Positions 1-8,837 of a stretch of DNA of 64,000 nt are shown one piece after another. The translations under genes were made by a program, and so were the position numbers. This DNA comes from JBCBRD01 sp039819785 (GTDB lineage Bacteria; Pseudomonadota; Alphaproteobacteria; Rhizobiales; Hyphomicrobiaceae): contig JBCBRH010000009.1 of the NCBI GenBank assembly GCA_039819785.1, positions 54,187 through 118,186 of the forward strand, given 5' to 3'. The notes under the pieces are model-generated. The model saw only the letters and a list, made by a program, of their open reading frames with translations, did not search any database and had not been told where the DNA came from. Numbering within the stretch: the stretch's first letter is position 1; each line of letters starts with the position of its first letter.

Positions 1-702
1 ACAAGCGTCAACGGCGTCTATTTCTTCACTGCTGGAATTGTCTTGATGATCCTGGCCTATGCGTGGCTGCCGGATGTCGCGCAGTCAGGCACACAGGCCA
101 TGCGGGAGGAGGACGCGCTGAGCGGGCCCGATGCTGCGATCGTGGCGCCGGCATCGACCTTTCGCAACTTCGTCCTAAGCTTCCTCATCATCGTTGCGAC
201 GGTTTTCTTTGCACTCGGCGTCATTCTTCCAGTGATCCGCTTTACCACCGTCTATGTTTGGACGGCCGAGCACTCCATTGCGACGATCATCTACGCGCTC
301 TATCAAAACGGCGAACTGTTCTTGTGTACTGTCCTTTTTATCTTCTCGATCCTGTTTCCATTCCTGAAGCTGTTTTATCTGCTGACGCTGGTCACCTCGC
401 CTGATGTGACCACGGAGTTCCGTCGCAAGTCCATCAACACCATGGAGTGGCTGGGGCGCTATTCCATGACCGATGTCATGGTGCTGGCGCTCATTATCTT
501 TTACGTGAACTCATCGGGTTATACGGAAGCCGTCGTGCAACCTGGCGTCTATTTCTTCGCCGCGAGCGCGCTCATAACAATGCTGGCCTACGGTTGGGCC
601 AACACGACGAGGCCAAAGCCTCGAAAGGGCCAGCGGGCCCAGTCAACGCCCGCGAACGCAACCGCCGGCGAGCCGGCCAGCAACTCGACTTTGCCAGCTT
701 AG
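1..702 (+). CDS. PqiA-family paraquat-inducible protein A, 5' truncated by window edge
   Basis: The frame is open from base 1, so the gene starts outside the window; an in-frame TTG at 43 is internal. The visible 233 residues are the C-terminal part of a PqiA-type integral membrane protein. The first residues (GVYFFTAGIVLMILAYAW) match a second segment near residues 195-212 (GVYFFAASALITMLAYGW), as expected from the two tandem PqiA units of this family. Strongly hydrophobic helices lie at about residues 55-80, 105-130 and 155-170. The last 25 residues are a polar, Ala/Pro-rich tail. PqiA proteins sit in the inner membrane and often work with MCE-domain proteins in lipid transport; no MCE gene is visible here. 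Family assignment is fairly secure; the exact role is not. Confidence 0.8.
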   Translation, partial: TSVNGVYFFTAGIVLMILAYAWLPDVAQSGTQAMREEDALSGPDAAIVAPASTFRNFVLSFLIIVATVFFALGVILPVIRFTTVYVWTAEHSIATIIYALYQNGELFLCTVLFIFSILFPFLKLFYLLTLVTSPDVTTEFRRKSINTMEWLGRYSMTDVMVLALIIFYVNSSGYTEAVVQPGVYFFAASALITMLAYGWANTTRPKPRKGQRAQSTPANATAGEPASNSTLPA

Positions 703-749
703 AGGCAGACGCCACGGATTGCATGGCGTGCACCTTGGAGTGCCGCCTC

Positions 750-765
750 TGTTCCAAACGGAACA
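750..765. promoter_or_regulatory. 16-bp perfect inverted repeat TGTTCC-N4-GGAACA
   Basis: A perfect 6+6 palindrome with an AAAC centre lies about 150 bases upstream of the homocysteine S-methyltransferase gene and 48 bases after the PqiA-like gene. There is no T-run after it, so it is more like an operator than a terminator. No regulator can be named. Confidence 0.3.
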
Positions 766-909
766 CCGTTCACCGGCCGCCTTGCGTATCACCATCAGCC
801 TCTGCTCCTGCACTTTCGGCTTCCGCATTTGAAAAACGATGCCGGGCTCACGTGTGGCCGTCCTCGCGCAACGGTCCCAAGGAGCGATGGTTAGTGAAAG
901 GCAACAAAA

Positions 910-1884
910 ATGAACAAGCCAGAACCACGCTATCTGCCCCACAAGAGCAGTCGATTGTTTCTGACGGACGGTGGCCTTGAAACCGTTCTCGTCTTCCAAA
1001 AAGGCATCGAGCTGCCAAGCTTCGCTTCGATTGTCCTTATGAAAACGCCGGAAGGGCGCGACTTCCTCAAGGCGTACTTTGAACCGTTTGTGGCGATCGC
1101 ACGGGCCACAGGCTGCGGTCTCATTCTGGAAAGCCCCACATGGCGTGCGAGCCCGGATTGGCAGACGGCCGTGGGCTTTTCAAACCTCGACCAATTGGCG
1201 GCAGCCAACGCTGCTTCAATCGCGTTGCTTGATGAGGTGAGACAAAGCCTTGAAACACCGGCAGCCCCCATGGTGATCTCAGGTTGCATTGGCCCACGAG
1301 GCGACGGGTACACGCCGGACACCGTCATGACAGCCAATGAAGCCGAGGCATATCACGCATGGCAGGTCAGGGTGTTGAAGGATGCTGGAGCCGATCTGCT
1401 CAGCGCGCTCACACTCACCACAATCAATGAGGCCGTCGGGCTCACGCGCGCTGCGAAGAAAGCGCATATACCGGTCGCCGTCTCGTTCACGATCGAAGTT
1501 GATGGCCGTTTGCCAAGCGGACCGACACTGGGTGAAGCGATTGCAGCGGTCGATGAGGCAACAGGCTGTGCACCGGCATACTTTATGATCAATTGCGCGC
1601 ACCCGGACCACATCGCCCAGACCCTTCGATCGACCGGACCGTGGATCGAACGAATCAGCGGGATTCGAGCCAATGCATCCCGGTGTTCACATGCGGAGTT
1701 GGATGCCTGCGAGAAACTGGACGACGGTTACCCCATCGAATTGGGCCGCCAGGTGGCTGACCTGCGCACCATTTTCCCGAACTTGATCGTGATGGGCGGC
1801 TGCTGCGGGACGGATTATCGCCACATCGCAGAAATTGCGCGAGCTATGATGACCCCTACGCAACATCAAGAGGCGGCAGCTTGA
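910..1884 (+). CDS. homocysteine S-methyltransferase family protein
   Basis: This 324-residue protein belongs to the Zn-dependent homocysteine S-methyltransferase family (MmuM/BHMT type), which moves a methyl group from S-methylmethionine, SAM or a betaine to homocysteine to form methionine in the cytosol. The N-terminal glycine-rich start of the barrel is seen as TDGGLETVL at about residues 19-27. The Zn ligands are a single Cys in MINCAHP (about residue 228) and the Cys pair in GGCCGTD near residue 298, both at the expected places. Length fits the family. The ATG at 910 follows an AAAGGCAAC stretch. It is a single gene on the plus strand; the next gene is convergent. The methyl donor cannot be told from sequence. 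Confidence 0.88.
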   Translation: MNKPEPRYLPHKSSRLFLTDGGLETVLVFQKGIELPSFASIVLMKTPEGRDFLKAYFEPFVAIARATGCGLILESPTWRASPDWQTAVGFSNLDQLAAANAASIALLDEVRQSLETPAAPMVISGCIGPRGDGYTPDTVMTANEAEAYHAWQVRVLKDAGADLLSALTLTTINEAVGLTRAAKKAHIPVAVSFTIEVDGRLPSGPTLGEAIAAVDEATGCAPAYFMINCAHPDHIAQTLRSTGPWIERISGIRANASRCSHAELDACEKLDDGYPIELGRQVADLRTIFPNLIVMGGCCGTDYRHIAEIARAMMTPTQHQEAAA

Positions 1885-1911
1885 ACGCGGTCGAACCCAC
1901 GTCGTCGATAC

Positions 1912-1946
1912 AAAAAAGAGCGGGGACCGATCGGGTCTCCGCTCTT
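1912..1946 (-). terminator. rho-independent terminator for rpsD (possibly bidirectional)
   Basis: A 13-bp stem (AAGAGCGGGGACC paired with GGTCTCCGCTCTT, one G-T pair) has a short loop centred on 1930. On the minus strand the stem is followed by six T residues, as expected for the end of the rpsD transcript. On the plus strand it lies just after the homocysteine methyltransferase gene but is followed by only a broken T-run. Confidence 0.85.
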
Positions 1947-2013
1947 CTTGTTCAGATCTACAAACCCTCGCGTAGCCATTGAGGCGCAAAGCGGTTGCAG
2001 TCAGCCAATGGCC

Positions 2014-2631
2014 CTATCGTGAATAGAACTCGACCACAAGGTTGGGTTCCATCGTCACGGGATAAGGGACATCCGCAAGGGTTGGGATGCGCACGTATCT
2101 CGCCGTCATCTTGGTTTCGTCAACGTCAAGATAGTCTGGAACGTCGCGCTCAGCCGATTGCATGGCTTCCATAACGAGCGGCAACTGCCGGCTTTTTTCA
2201 CGGACTTCAACGACGTCATCGACACCGACGCGATAGCTGGGAATCGTAACCTTGCGACCGTTAACGAAGACATGTCCATGGCTGACGAACTGGCGCGCAG
2301 CGAAAACGGTGGGTACAAACTTGGCGCGGTAGACGACGGCGTCAAGACGACGCTCCAGAAGACCGATCATCAGCTCACTCGTTGAGCCCTTCAACCGAAC
2401 CGCTTCTTTGTATGTGCGCAAGAACTGACGTTCGGTGATGTTGCCGTAGTAGCCCTTGAGCTTCTGCTTGGCGCGCAACTGCTGACCGAAATCAGACAGC
2501 TTGCTCATGCGCCGATCACCGTGTTGGCCAGGGCGGCTCTCGCGCTTGTTGAACGGACTTTTCGGTCGACCCCAAATGTTTTCGCCCATACGGCGGTCGA
2601 TTTTATGTTTGGCGCGAATGCGCTTCGTCAT
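2014..2631 (-). CDS. rpsD: 30S ribosomal protein S4
   Basis: The 205-residue product is ribosomal protein S4, a primary 16S rRNA-binding protein needed for early assembly of the small subunit. The N-terminal half carries the conserved IDRRMGENIWG and KSPFNKRESRPGQHG stretches. The S4 RNA-binding domain follows from about residue 94 (MIGLLERRLDAVVYRAKF... VSHGHVFVNGRKV). The open frame runs upstream to 2775, but the ATG at 2631 matches known S4 N termini (MTKRIRAKHKIDRR) and has a CGGAG Shine-Dalgarno-like site about ten bases before it. The gene stands alone and ends in a strong terminator. Confidence 0.97.
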   Translation of the reverse strand: MTKRIRAKHKIDRRMGENIWGRPKSPFNKRESRPGQHGDRRMSKLSDFGQQLRAKQKLKGYYGNITERQFLRTYKEAVRLKGSTSELMIGLLERRLDAVVYRAKFVPTVFAARQFVSHGHVFVNGRKVTIPSYRVGVDDVVEVREKSRQLPLVMEAMQSAERDVPDYLDVDETKMTARYVRIPTLADVPYPVTMEPNLVVEFYSR

Positions 2632-2919
2632 GTTAGCACTCCGAAGATGAGAAGGATCATGGATGTGATCGCGGAGCGCCCCCTCCTTTGCCGGAACGAT
2701 CATCGTCCCAGCCGACAGGTCGAACGGCTCGCAGCAACAAGGACGAACCTTGAAAACATGCCATGAGTGTTTCAACCACGGGTGCGCAAGAAATCAGCGC
2801 GGGCCTTTTCGACCCGCGCTAACTCGTGTTGGATAAGCAGAACAACCTGTTTCGTCAAGCCCAATCCGGACCAGTACGCCAGGCATCTCGCCCGACCTGA
2901 GCCCTGATTTAGGCGGGTC

Positions 2920-3504
2920 TCACTGCTGTGTCGCAGCAGGCCGTTCGCTCTCTGCCTTGGCGAACTTCGGCCCGTTGTTGACGTAAGCGACGATAATTTC
3001 CCTAACTTTGGACTTTTGCTCGTCGCTGCATGTGGCAGCCTTCGCGGCGCTCTCGTCGATCTCGACTTCCTTGTCGCCTTGCTTTTCGACAATCCGCACC
3101 TTGCCGGTCAACAGCATAACGGTCGTCAGATGCAGCTGGCTGATGTAGACCATCTGCTGCTCGGTCCACTTTTTCTTCAAGCCCTCGCGATACATCAGTG
3201 TGCGGTAGTTTAGAACCTGCTCATTGATGAGGTCGCAGCGTTGCGCGTGGGCCGACATCCGGCCAACGCGGATAACTTCGCGGGCCACATCCAACGGCAC
3301 CACGATTTCCTCTTTCTTGGTCTTGTCGATCGTGATCGTCTTGCCGTTTGGCGGCGTGAACTGTCCCGGGACAAGGCTCCACGCGTATTCCATGAATTTG
3401 CGTGCCGAGCTTTCACTCAACTGTTCCGCCTGCGCTGGAACAACCATTCCCGCCACGACCAGGGCACCGATGATGTGACCCTGAATTCGCCTATTGATCC
3501 GCAT
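2920..3504 (-). CDS. exported hypothetical protein with N-terminal signal peptide
   Basis: I do not recognise this 194-residue protein as a named family. It has a clear signal peptide: MRINRRIQG, then a hydrophobic stretch (HIIGALVVAGMVV) ending in PAQAEQ, with likely cleavage after AQA near residue 26. The mature part is charged and mostly helical, with a LINEQVLNYRTLMYREG segment and two Cys residues (about 89 and 158) that could form a disulfide. The tail is Ala/Glu-rich. It is likely periplasmic. It lies between rpsD and the TrmJ-like gene on the same strand, with gaps of 288 and 182 bases, so it is probably transcribed alone. Confidence 0.6.
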   Translation of the reverse strand: MRINRRIQGHIIGALVVAGMVVPAQAEQLSESSARKFMEYAWSLVPGQFTPPNGKTITIDKTKKEEIVVPLDVAREVIRVGRMSAHAQRCDLINEQVLNYRTLMYREGLKKKWTEQQMVYISQLHLTTVMLLTGKVRIVEKQGDKEVEIDESAAKAATCSDEQKSKVREIIVAYVNNGPKFAKAESERPAATQQ

Positions 3505-3686
3505 CTCCCATTAGCCCCTATGTGTCTCAACGGTTATTGTTTTATATCCAATCCCAGCATTTCAGCTGCCGATTGACTAGCCGTGTGCACTTCGACCCAA
3601 AACCCTAAGTCCTGTCCCACCACACCCGTTCGGCGGTCATCGCTCTGCTCAAAACTTGGCTTGAATAAGGCAGCAATCCAATGCGT

Positions 3687-5009
3687 TCAGGAGCCTTTCG
3701 CCGAGCCTCTTCGAAGCGTGGCCACGATACCACGCCATGTTCTCACTTCTTGGGACGTCAAAGTCATTCGGGTCAACATGGTTCGCAGGTTTTTAACGAC
3801 TGAAGGGCGGCGATGCTGCGGCGCAAAAAACTCAGCATCATCCAGCGCAGCTTCCAGATGCTCAAACAAACCGACCAGTTCGGCTTTCGTGGCCGGAACA
3901 TCCTTCCCGATCTTAAGCCCTTCAGATATTGGCTTTTCCAACGATGTGACGCGCCCGAGGCTATAGCGGTCGGTGGTCAGCATGAAGGCATACCCCATCA
4001 ACAAGACGGCCTGAGCAAGGTTTAACGAAGCAAAACGACTGTCGACCGGGATCATCACCAAGGCGTCGGCTTCGGCCAGCTCATCGGACGACAGTCCGCT
4101 GCTTTCGCGGCCAAACAACACACCGCACCGTTGTCCACTGGCAATACGCCGGCTCATCTCCTCAGCTGCCTGCTGCGGGGTCATGACGGGTTTGCGAAGG
4201 TGCCGCTGGCGCGCTGTGGTTGCACAGACCCACTGCAGGTCACCCACGGCATTGGTAACAGCGCCATGCGATGAGCCTGCATCGATGATGAAATTCGCGC
4301 CGGCGGCAGCCACGCGGGCTTTTTCGTTGGGCCAGCCATCGCGCGGGGCGACCAGCCTCAGATCATCCAGACCAAAGTTGCCCATGGCTCGTGCGACCAT
4401 GCCGATGTTATCGGCAAGTTGTGGCTCAACAAGGATAATCGCAGGCGTCTCGCCAACGCCGGCAAGCGGGTTGATGTTCTGACCCGTCTTGGGCAGGCCG
4501 TGACGGAGCTTCCGCAGAACCCGGCGCGCAAGATACCAGGTCTCCCGGCCCGACCACCCTTGCGTAAACGCGTCCATGTCCGCGAACGTACGTTTTGATG
4601 ACCCGGACCCATTGATCACAGCAACTTCACGCGTGAGCCGGATTTCAGCGTGATCAGCAATGAAATCCTGGATGGAGTGATGCCCAAGCTGCTTTGCACG
4701 CATGCGGCAACCGGGGCAGGTGACATGATCGGCCTCGCACCGCCGTTCCGCGCAATAGACCAGGGCTGCATCAAGTTCATCATGATTGAGAACGGCACCA
4801 AAGTCGCCTTCTTCGAGCCTTGAGACCGGCACATCCCGCAGCTTGAACACCAAGTCACCGAGGATCTGATCGCCATCCGGGGGAGGGCCGCACACAGTTG
4901 GCACCCGCCAGCCATCGCGTTCGGCGCACCTGACGATCGTTTCCGAGCCGGATTCTGGGCCAATCTGAGATGCTTCCGAGCCTACGGCGTGTTCAGGTTC
5001 ATCATCCAC
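3687..5009 (-). CDS. TrmJ-like SPOUT RNA methyltransferase with a 145-170 residue N-terminal extension
   Basis: The C-terminal 270 residues match the TrmH/TrmJ SPOUT group that 2'-O-methylates tRNA with SAM: ILVEPQLADNIGMVARAM, then GVLFGRESSGLSSDEL and the knot segment SLNLAQAVLLMGY. In front is about 145-170 residues not seen in ordinary TrmJ, including a DELDAALVYCAERRC helix and a CPGCR motif. The helix vaguely recalls DUF433, but I am not sure. The frame is open from a GTG at 5009; an ATG at 4577 would give 296 residues but lacks a good ribosome site and would leave almost 600 empty bases before the divergent icd gene. I therefore keep the long form, with the start uncertain. The methyltransferase call is firm; the extension is unexplained. 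Confidence 0.8.
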   Translation of the reverse strand: MDDEPEHAVGSEASQIGPESGSETIVRCAERDGWRVPTVCGPPPDGDQILGDLVFKLRDVPVSRLEEGDFGAVLNHDELDAALVYCAERRCEADHVTCPGCRMRAKQLGHHSIQDFIADHAEIRLTREVAVINGSGSSKRTFADMDAFTQGWSGRETWYLARRVLRKLRHGLPKTGQNINPLAGVGETPAIILVEPQLADNIGMVARAMGNFGLDDLRLVAPRDGWPNEKARVAAAGANFIIDAGSSHGAVTNAVGDLQWVCATTARQRHLRKPVMTPQQAAEEMSRRIASGQRCGVLFGRESSGLSSDELAEADALVMIPVDSRFASLNLAQAVLLMGYAFMLTTDRYSLGRVTSLEKPISEGLKIGKDVPATKAELVGLFEHLEAALDDAEFFAPQHRRPSVVKNLRTMLTRMTLTSQEVRTWRGIVATLRRGSAKGS

Positions 5010-5166
5010 AGCGATCTAGCGCGTCCTTTTTGATGCGGGTGCGTTCCAAGTCCCGATTAGCCCAATCGACGCATTGTTGCCAGGAAGTCTCATATGTAGG
5101 TTGCGCGCAGTCCGGCAGTCGCACACGTCGCCGCACTGCTCCCTCCCAGCATTTCCGAGGTCTCCT

Positions 5167-6390
5167 ATGCAGAAAATCAAGGTTGAAGGTACGGTCGTCG
5201 AGCTCGACGGCGATGAGATGACACGGATCATCTGGCAGTTCATCAAAGACAAGCTCATCCATCCCTATCTGGATGTGAACCTTGAATACTATGACCTCGG
5301 TATCGAATATCGCGACAAAACCGATGATCAGGTGACGGTCGATGCAGCCAACGCCATTCGCAAACACGGCGTCGGTGTCAAATGCGCCACCATCACACCC
5401 GATGAAGCGCGTGTGGAGGAATTCGGCCTCAAGCGGATGTATCGTTCGCCCAACGGCACGATCCGGAACATTCTAGGCGGTGTTATTTTCCGCGAGCCGA
5501 TCATCTGTTCCAACGTCCCGCGCCTTGTTCCAGGCTGGACGCAGCCGATTATCGTCGGACGTCATGCCTTCGGCGATCAGTATCGCGCGACCGACTTTTT
5601 GTTCCCCGGCAAAGGCAAGCTGACGATTAAGTTCGTAGGCGAAGACGGCGAAGTGATCGAACGCGAAGTGTTCGACGCCCCAGGCTCCGGTGTCGCCATG
5701 GCGATGTATAACCTGGACGAATCCATCAAGGACTTTGCCCGCGCCTCCCTGAACTACGGTCTGCAGCGCGGCTACCCTGTCTACCTGTCGACCAAGAATA
5801 CGATCATGAAGGCCTACGACGGGCGCTTCAAGGACATCTTCGAAGAGATCTATCAGGCTGAGTTCAAAGCCCAGTTCGACGGAAAAGGCATCATTTACGA
5901 GCACCGTTTGATCGACGACATGGTGGCCTCGGCGATGAAGTGGTCGGGCGGCTATGTGTGGGCTTGTAAGAACTACGATGGCGATGTGCAGTCTGACACT
6001 GTCGCACAAGGATTTGGGTCACTCGGGCTCATGACCTCCGTCCTCATGACCCCAGATGGCAAAACGGTCGAGGCAGAGGCCGCGCACGGTACGGTGACGC
6101 GCCACTATCGCGAACACCAAAAGGGCAACGCGACATCGACGAACTCGATCGCATCGATTTTTGCATGGACCCGTGGCTTGGCGCATCGGGCGAAGCTGGA
6201 CGACAATTTGGCCCTGGCCACATTCACCCAGGCACTCGAGCAGGTGTGTATCCGAACCGTCGAAAGCGGGCACATGACCAAGGACCTCGCCTTGCTGGTC
6301 GGCCCCGATCAACCGTGGCTCACAACCATGGGCTTCCTGGAAAAGGTCGACGAAAACCTGCAAGCAGCACTCGAAGCGAAAGCTGCCTGA
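5167..6390 (+). CDS. icd: NADP-dependent isocitrate dehydrogenase
   Basis: The 407-residue protein oxidatively decarboxylates isocitrate to 2-oxoglutarate in the TCA cycle. It is of the dimeric IDH1/2-like type common in Alphaproteobacteria: EGTVVELDGDEMTRIIW at the N terminus, the substrate segment SPNGTIRNILGGVIFREPI, the metal-site region YDGDVQSDTVAQGFGSLG, and AAHGTVTRHYREHQKG near the cofactor. The ATG at 5167 matches family N termini (MQKIKVEGTVVE); in-frame codons upstream to 5074 are not conserved. It is divergent from the TrmJ-like gene. No terminator with a T-run follows, only a hairpin at 6434-6468. Confidence 0.95.
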   Translation: MQKIKVEGTVVELDGDEMTRIIWQFIKDKLIHPYLDVNLEYYDLGIEYRDKTDDQVTVDAANAIRKHGVGVKCATITPDEARVEEFGLKRMYRSPNGTIRNILGGVIFREPIICSNVPRLVPGWTQPIIVGRHAFGDQYRATDFLFPGKGKLTIKFVGEDGEVIEREVFDAPGSGVAMAMYNLDESIKDFARASLNYGLQRGYPVYLSTKNTIMKAYDGRFKDIFEEIYQAEFKAQFDGKGIIYEHRLIDDMVASAMKWSGGYVWACKNYDGDVQSDTVAQGFGSLGLMTSVLMTPDGKTVEAEAAHGTVTRHYREHQKGNATSTNSIASIFAWTRGLAHRAKLDDNLALATFTQALEQVCIRTVESGHMTKDLALLVGPDQPWLTTMGFLEKVDENLQAALEAKAA

Positions 6391-6433
6391 CGGCGGCCCA
6401 CATCAATCAGGACGAATGCAGGCTAGGAAAAAC

Positions 6434-6468
6434 GCAGGCTGCCAGAACACGACCTTTTGGCGGCCTGC
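6434..6468. other. hairpin downstream of icd
   Basis: GCAGGCTGCC at 6434 pairs with GGCGGCCTGC ending at 6468 (one T-G pair) around a 15-base loop. It sits between the convergent icd and transglutaminase genes. There is no T-run, so termination here would be weak or factor-dependent. Confidence 0.35.
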
Positions 6469-6617
6469 CCCCTCGGCGCGCCCTCACAGCATCGATACCG
6501 GGGCGTTCGCGAGGCCCGCAGCGAGCAAGACGGCTTTCGCCGGTTTCGGGATCTGACGGAACACGCGAGGCGTTTAGGTCTTTACACTCTGGCTGTGGTA
6601 ACCGACTAACGCTAAGC

Positions 6618-7424
6618 CTACGGCACTTCATCAGCCCAGACGCGAAAGCTCTCAAGGGTGTTTGGGCCGAATGTTGTCACCATGGCCACGTCGGCAGCAT
6701 CGCGCCCACGCGCAATGAGAATACGCCCAGCCCGCAGCGTATTGTTACGCGGATCAAACGTGATCCACCGTCCGTCGAGATAGGCTTCGAACCACGCCGC
6801 AAAGTCGCCGGGGGGATAGGGCTTCGGCGTCCCCACATCACTGAGATAGCCCGTGCAATAGCGGGCCGGTATGTTAAGGGCGCGGCAAAAGGCGACCGCG
6901 AGGTGCGCGTAGTCCCGGCAAACACCGACACCTTCTTCATAGGCCTCGGCAGCCGTTCGTGTCGGGCGCGCCTGCAGATAATCGAACGCGATATGCTCGT
7001 GGACAAAGTCGCAGATCGCGCGGACGCGGCCCAGACCCGGCTCAGCCTTGCCAAACAGCTCCCAGCTCATGTCGAGCATCTTGTCGCTCTCGCAAAAACG
7101 GCTGGCGAGCAGAAAAAGGACAGCATCATTGGGCAGGTCTTCGACAGGAACCTGCCCCGCCTTCTGCGGTACGGGATCAGCAAGCCCGGTATCACGGATC
7201 GTAGTATCACTGGAAATAACAACACGACCGGCTGGCGCAACCACGCGGCTACACCAGTTACCGAAGTGGTCGCGGTAACCATCGACAAGCGACGTTGGCT
7301 GCATGACAATGTGATCAGCGCCGATAAGATCGCTGACGCGTGAATGATGGACATTCAGCATCAAAAGGCACGGTGTAGGATTGGCAAACTGATAGGTGAA
7401 CTCGTAGCCGATCTGAAGATGCAT
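6618..7424 (-). CDS. transglutaminase-like cysteine peptidase family protein
   Basis: This 268-residue protein has the transglutaminase-like fold (COG1305 group). A beta-rich N-terminal domain (about residues 1-110) is followed by the catalytic core: the nucleophile Cys in GVGVCRDYAHLAVAFCR (about residue 169) and an Asp in WITFDPRNN near residue 222. The place where many transglutaminases have the HAW His here reads DFAAWFEAYL; as far as I recall, this close bacterial subgroup often has Ser or Ala there, so it is a subgroup trait rather than damage. The GAGGT site before the ATG at 7424 supports the start. There is no signal peptide. Substrate is unknown; peptidase or amidase action is more likely than cross-linking. 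Confidence 0.8.
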   Translation of the reverse strand: MHLQIGYEFTYQFANPTPCLLMLNVHHSRVSDLIGADHIVMQPTSLVDGYRDHFGNWCSRVVAPAGRVVISSDTTIRDTGLADPVPQKAGQVPVEDLPNDAVLFLLASRFCESDKMLDMSWELFGKAEPGLGRVRAICDFVHEHIAFDYLQARPTRTAAEAYEEGVGVCRDYAHLAVAFCRALNIPARYCTGYLSDVGTPKPYPPGDFAAWFEAYLDGRWITFDPRNNTLRAGRILIARGRDAADVAMVTTFGPNTLESFRVWADEVP

Positions 7425-7640
7425 GGCGTGACCTCGCTTTCAAGCGACGACCAAAATCATCCTCGCGCGCTCAGGCGTAGCACATTGCGCTCATGATCTG
7501 GAGCGGAATAGGCACGGAGTAGGGATCGCACGCCGCCCGTCGATCCACCCACCGATGCAGCGGGCAACCAGACGCCCTGAAAGCGCCAGCAACCGTCGCA
7601 CCCTACGAGGACTGGCATCGTCCAGAACGACAATCGCTCT

Positions 7641-8201
7641 TTATTCGCTTTTCGATTTGCTCTTGGCTTGAAAGTCGCGTTGCTGATCAAGAACATAGAG
7701 CGTGAGTGCTGCAAGCTCGGGCGTCTGCCACCCCAGTGGTTCGGAATCCATAGTCACGACGAGACATAGCTGAACCATCTCATCGGCGGTCACCTGATCC
7801 ATCCCCGCACGCTTCGCAGCCATGCCAACCGCATGCGGGTAGGGCTCCAAGAAAGTCTTTTCATACGCCTCGTATTTGAAATGGCAAGACTTGCATGTCA
7901 GGCCATTCTCACTGAGCTTCAGGCTATCAAACAGCTTCTCGCCCTGTTTCAAGGCGGCCGCCTGATCGCTCAGTTCAATCAGGTTTGACCCACTGGGCCG
8001 CGTCACGGTGGCCGGGTCGACCTTCTTGCCTGCAGCCATCAAAGGCGTTGTGACCAGGCCAAACCATAAGCCGCCAATCACTGCCACAAATGCATATACG
8101 CCCGCACCGAGATACGCAGGCCGTTTACGCTCGGCACTTTTGTTTAAGGCATTTAGCGCTTTAGCACCGTGCCTCGTGGCACGCATTGTCTGAGCACGCA
8201 T
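7641..8201 (-). CDS. membrane-anchored monohaem c-type cytochrome
   Basis: The 186-residue protein has a basic cytoplasmic N terminus, one membrane helix at about residues 30-52 and a periplasmic domain with one haem c site, CKSCH at residues 103-107; Met142 or Met151 may be the second axial ligand. I cannot place it in a named subfamily. The ATG at 8201 has AGGA about ten bases before it, better than the upstream in-frame start at 8252. It is the last gene of a five-gene minus-strand run of redox proteins. A role in passing electrons within that set is inferred from position only. Confidence 0.75.
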   Translation of the reverse strand: MRAQTMRATRHGAKALNALNKSAERKRPAYLGAGVYAFVAVIGGLWFGLVTTPLMAAGKKVDPATVTRPSGSNLIELSDQAAALKQGEKLFDSLKLSENGLTCKSCHFKYEAYEKTFLEPYPHAVGMAAKRAGMDQVTADEMVQLCLVVTMDSEPLGWQTPELAALTLYVLDQQRDFQAKSKSKSE

Positions 8202-8282
8202 GGTCGGGTCCTGATCACAAAGGTCTGCTGAAGAAAAAGTCCGGGAAGACACGCCAACGACGTTGTCGGAAAAGGGCGCGTC

Positions 8283-8747
8283 TTAACCGAACATGCGCGC
8301 GAAGAACCCTTTCTTCTCAGCAGGCGGTGTTGCAGCGACGACTTCATCGGCAGCCGCCGTCATAACGCCCTGGAGTGTCGTGTAAGTCGTGACCCAGGCC
8401 TCTTTGACATCCGGCGTGAAATCATCGCCGAGACCCTTTTCGAGCGTATAGATCAAGGCTTCACCGACGGGCTTGTACTGCTCGTTTGTGACACCGTACC
8501 CAACGTGCTTGCGCCCAAGGTCTTGGACAGCGGGAATGATCGTATCGACTTGATGCAGGCTACCAACAGCAGTACCCAGCATTGCCATCAGCTTGCCGCC
8601 TTGCTCACTCATGTCCTCTGGAAACATGGGGCGGACCTCGGGTGCGATTTCGAACAACCGCGTATAGAAAATATCGGCAGCCTGTGGCGCGATTGGAACG
8701 ACCTTTTGAAAGCTGTCCTGCACCAGTTTGACCTGTTCGGGCGTCAT
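8283..8747 (-). CDS. single-domain globin (Vitreoscilla haemoglobin-like)
   Basis: The 154-residue product is a bacterial single-domain globin of the flavohaemoglobin/Vgb class. Family landmarks are present: Tyr28 in FYTRLFEIAPEVRPMF (B10), Gln49 before the GGKLMAML helix (E7) and the proximal His81 in GRKHVGYGV (F8). Such Tyr/Gln distal pockets bind O2 tightly and are typical of globins that dioxygenate nitric oxide. There is no reductase domain, so an outside electron donor is needed. The last 20 residues are a charged tail (PPAEKKGFFARMFG). A perfect GGAGGT site precedes the ATG. It lies inside the redox operon, which fits a nitric oxide or low-oxygen role. Confidence 0.88.
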   Translation of the reverse strand: MTPEQVKLVQDSFQKVVPIAPQAADIFYTRLFEIAPEVRPMFPEDMSEQGGKLMAMLGTAVGSLHQVDTIIPAVQDLGRKHVGYGVTNEQYKPVGEALIYTLEKGLGDDFTPDVKEAWVTTYTTLQGVMTAAADEVVAATPPAEKKGFFARMFG

Positions 8748-8837
8748 GATGACCTCCTCATCTTTTTGAAAAATTCGTTTCAGATCACGAAGCGTTCACT
8801 GCGGGAAAGCCTGACGCCTTCCCGCAGTTTTGAGTGC

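Noticed and set aside
703..909. SAM-responsive riboswitch ahead of the homocysteine methyltransferase gene
   Set aside because: No SAM-II-like pseudoknot elements were found; only a short palindrome at 750-765 is present.
2632..2775. 48 in-frame codons upstream of rpsD as part of the protein
   Set aside because: The internal ATG at 2631 matches the conserved S4 N terminus and has a ribosome site; the upstream codons are Cys-rich and not S4-like.
6407..7343. Long plus-strand frame running from the icd 3' end through the transglutaminase gene
   Set aside because: Composition is Arg/Pro-rich with no family features, and it lies opposite a clear transglutaminase-like gene.
6618..7424. Inactivated transglutaminase because the canonical His is absent
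   Set aside because: As far as I recall, close bacterial relatives also lack His in the DFxAWFE segment, so it is taken as a subgroup trait and not as decay.
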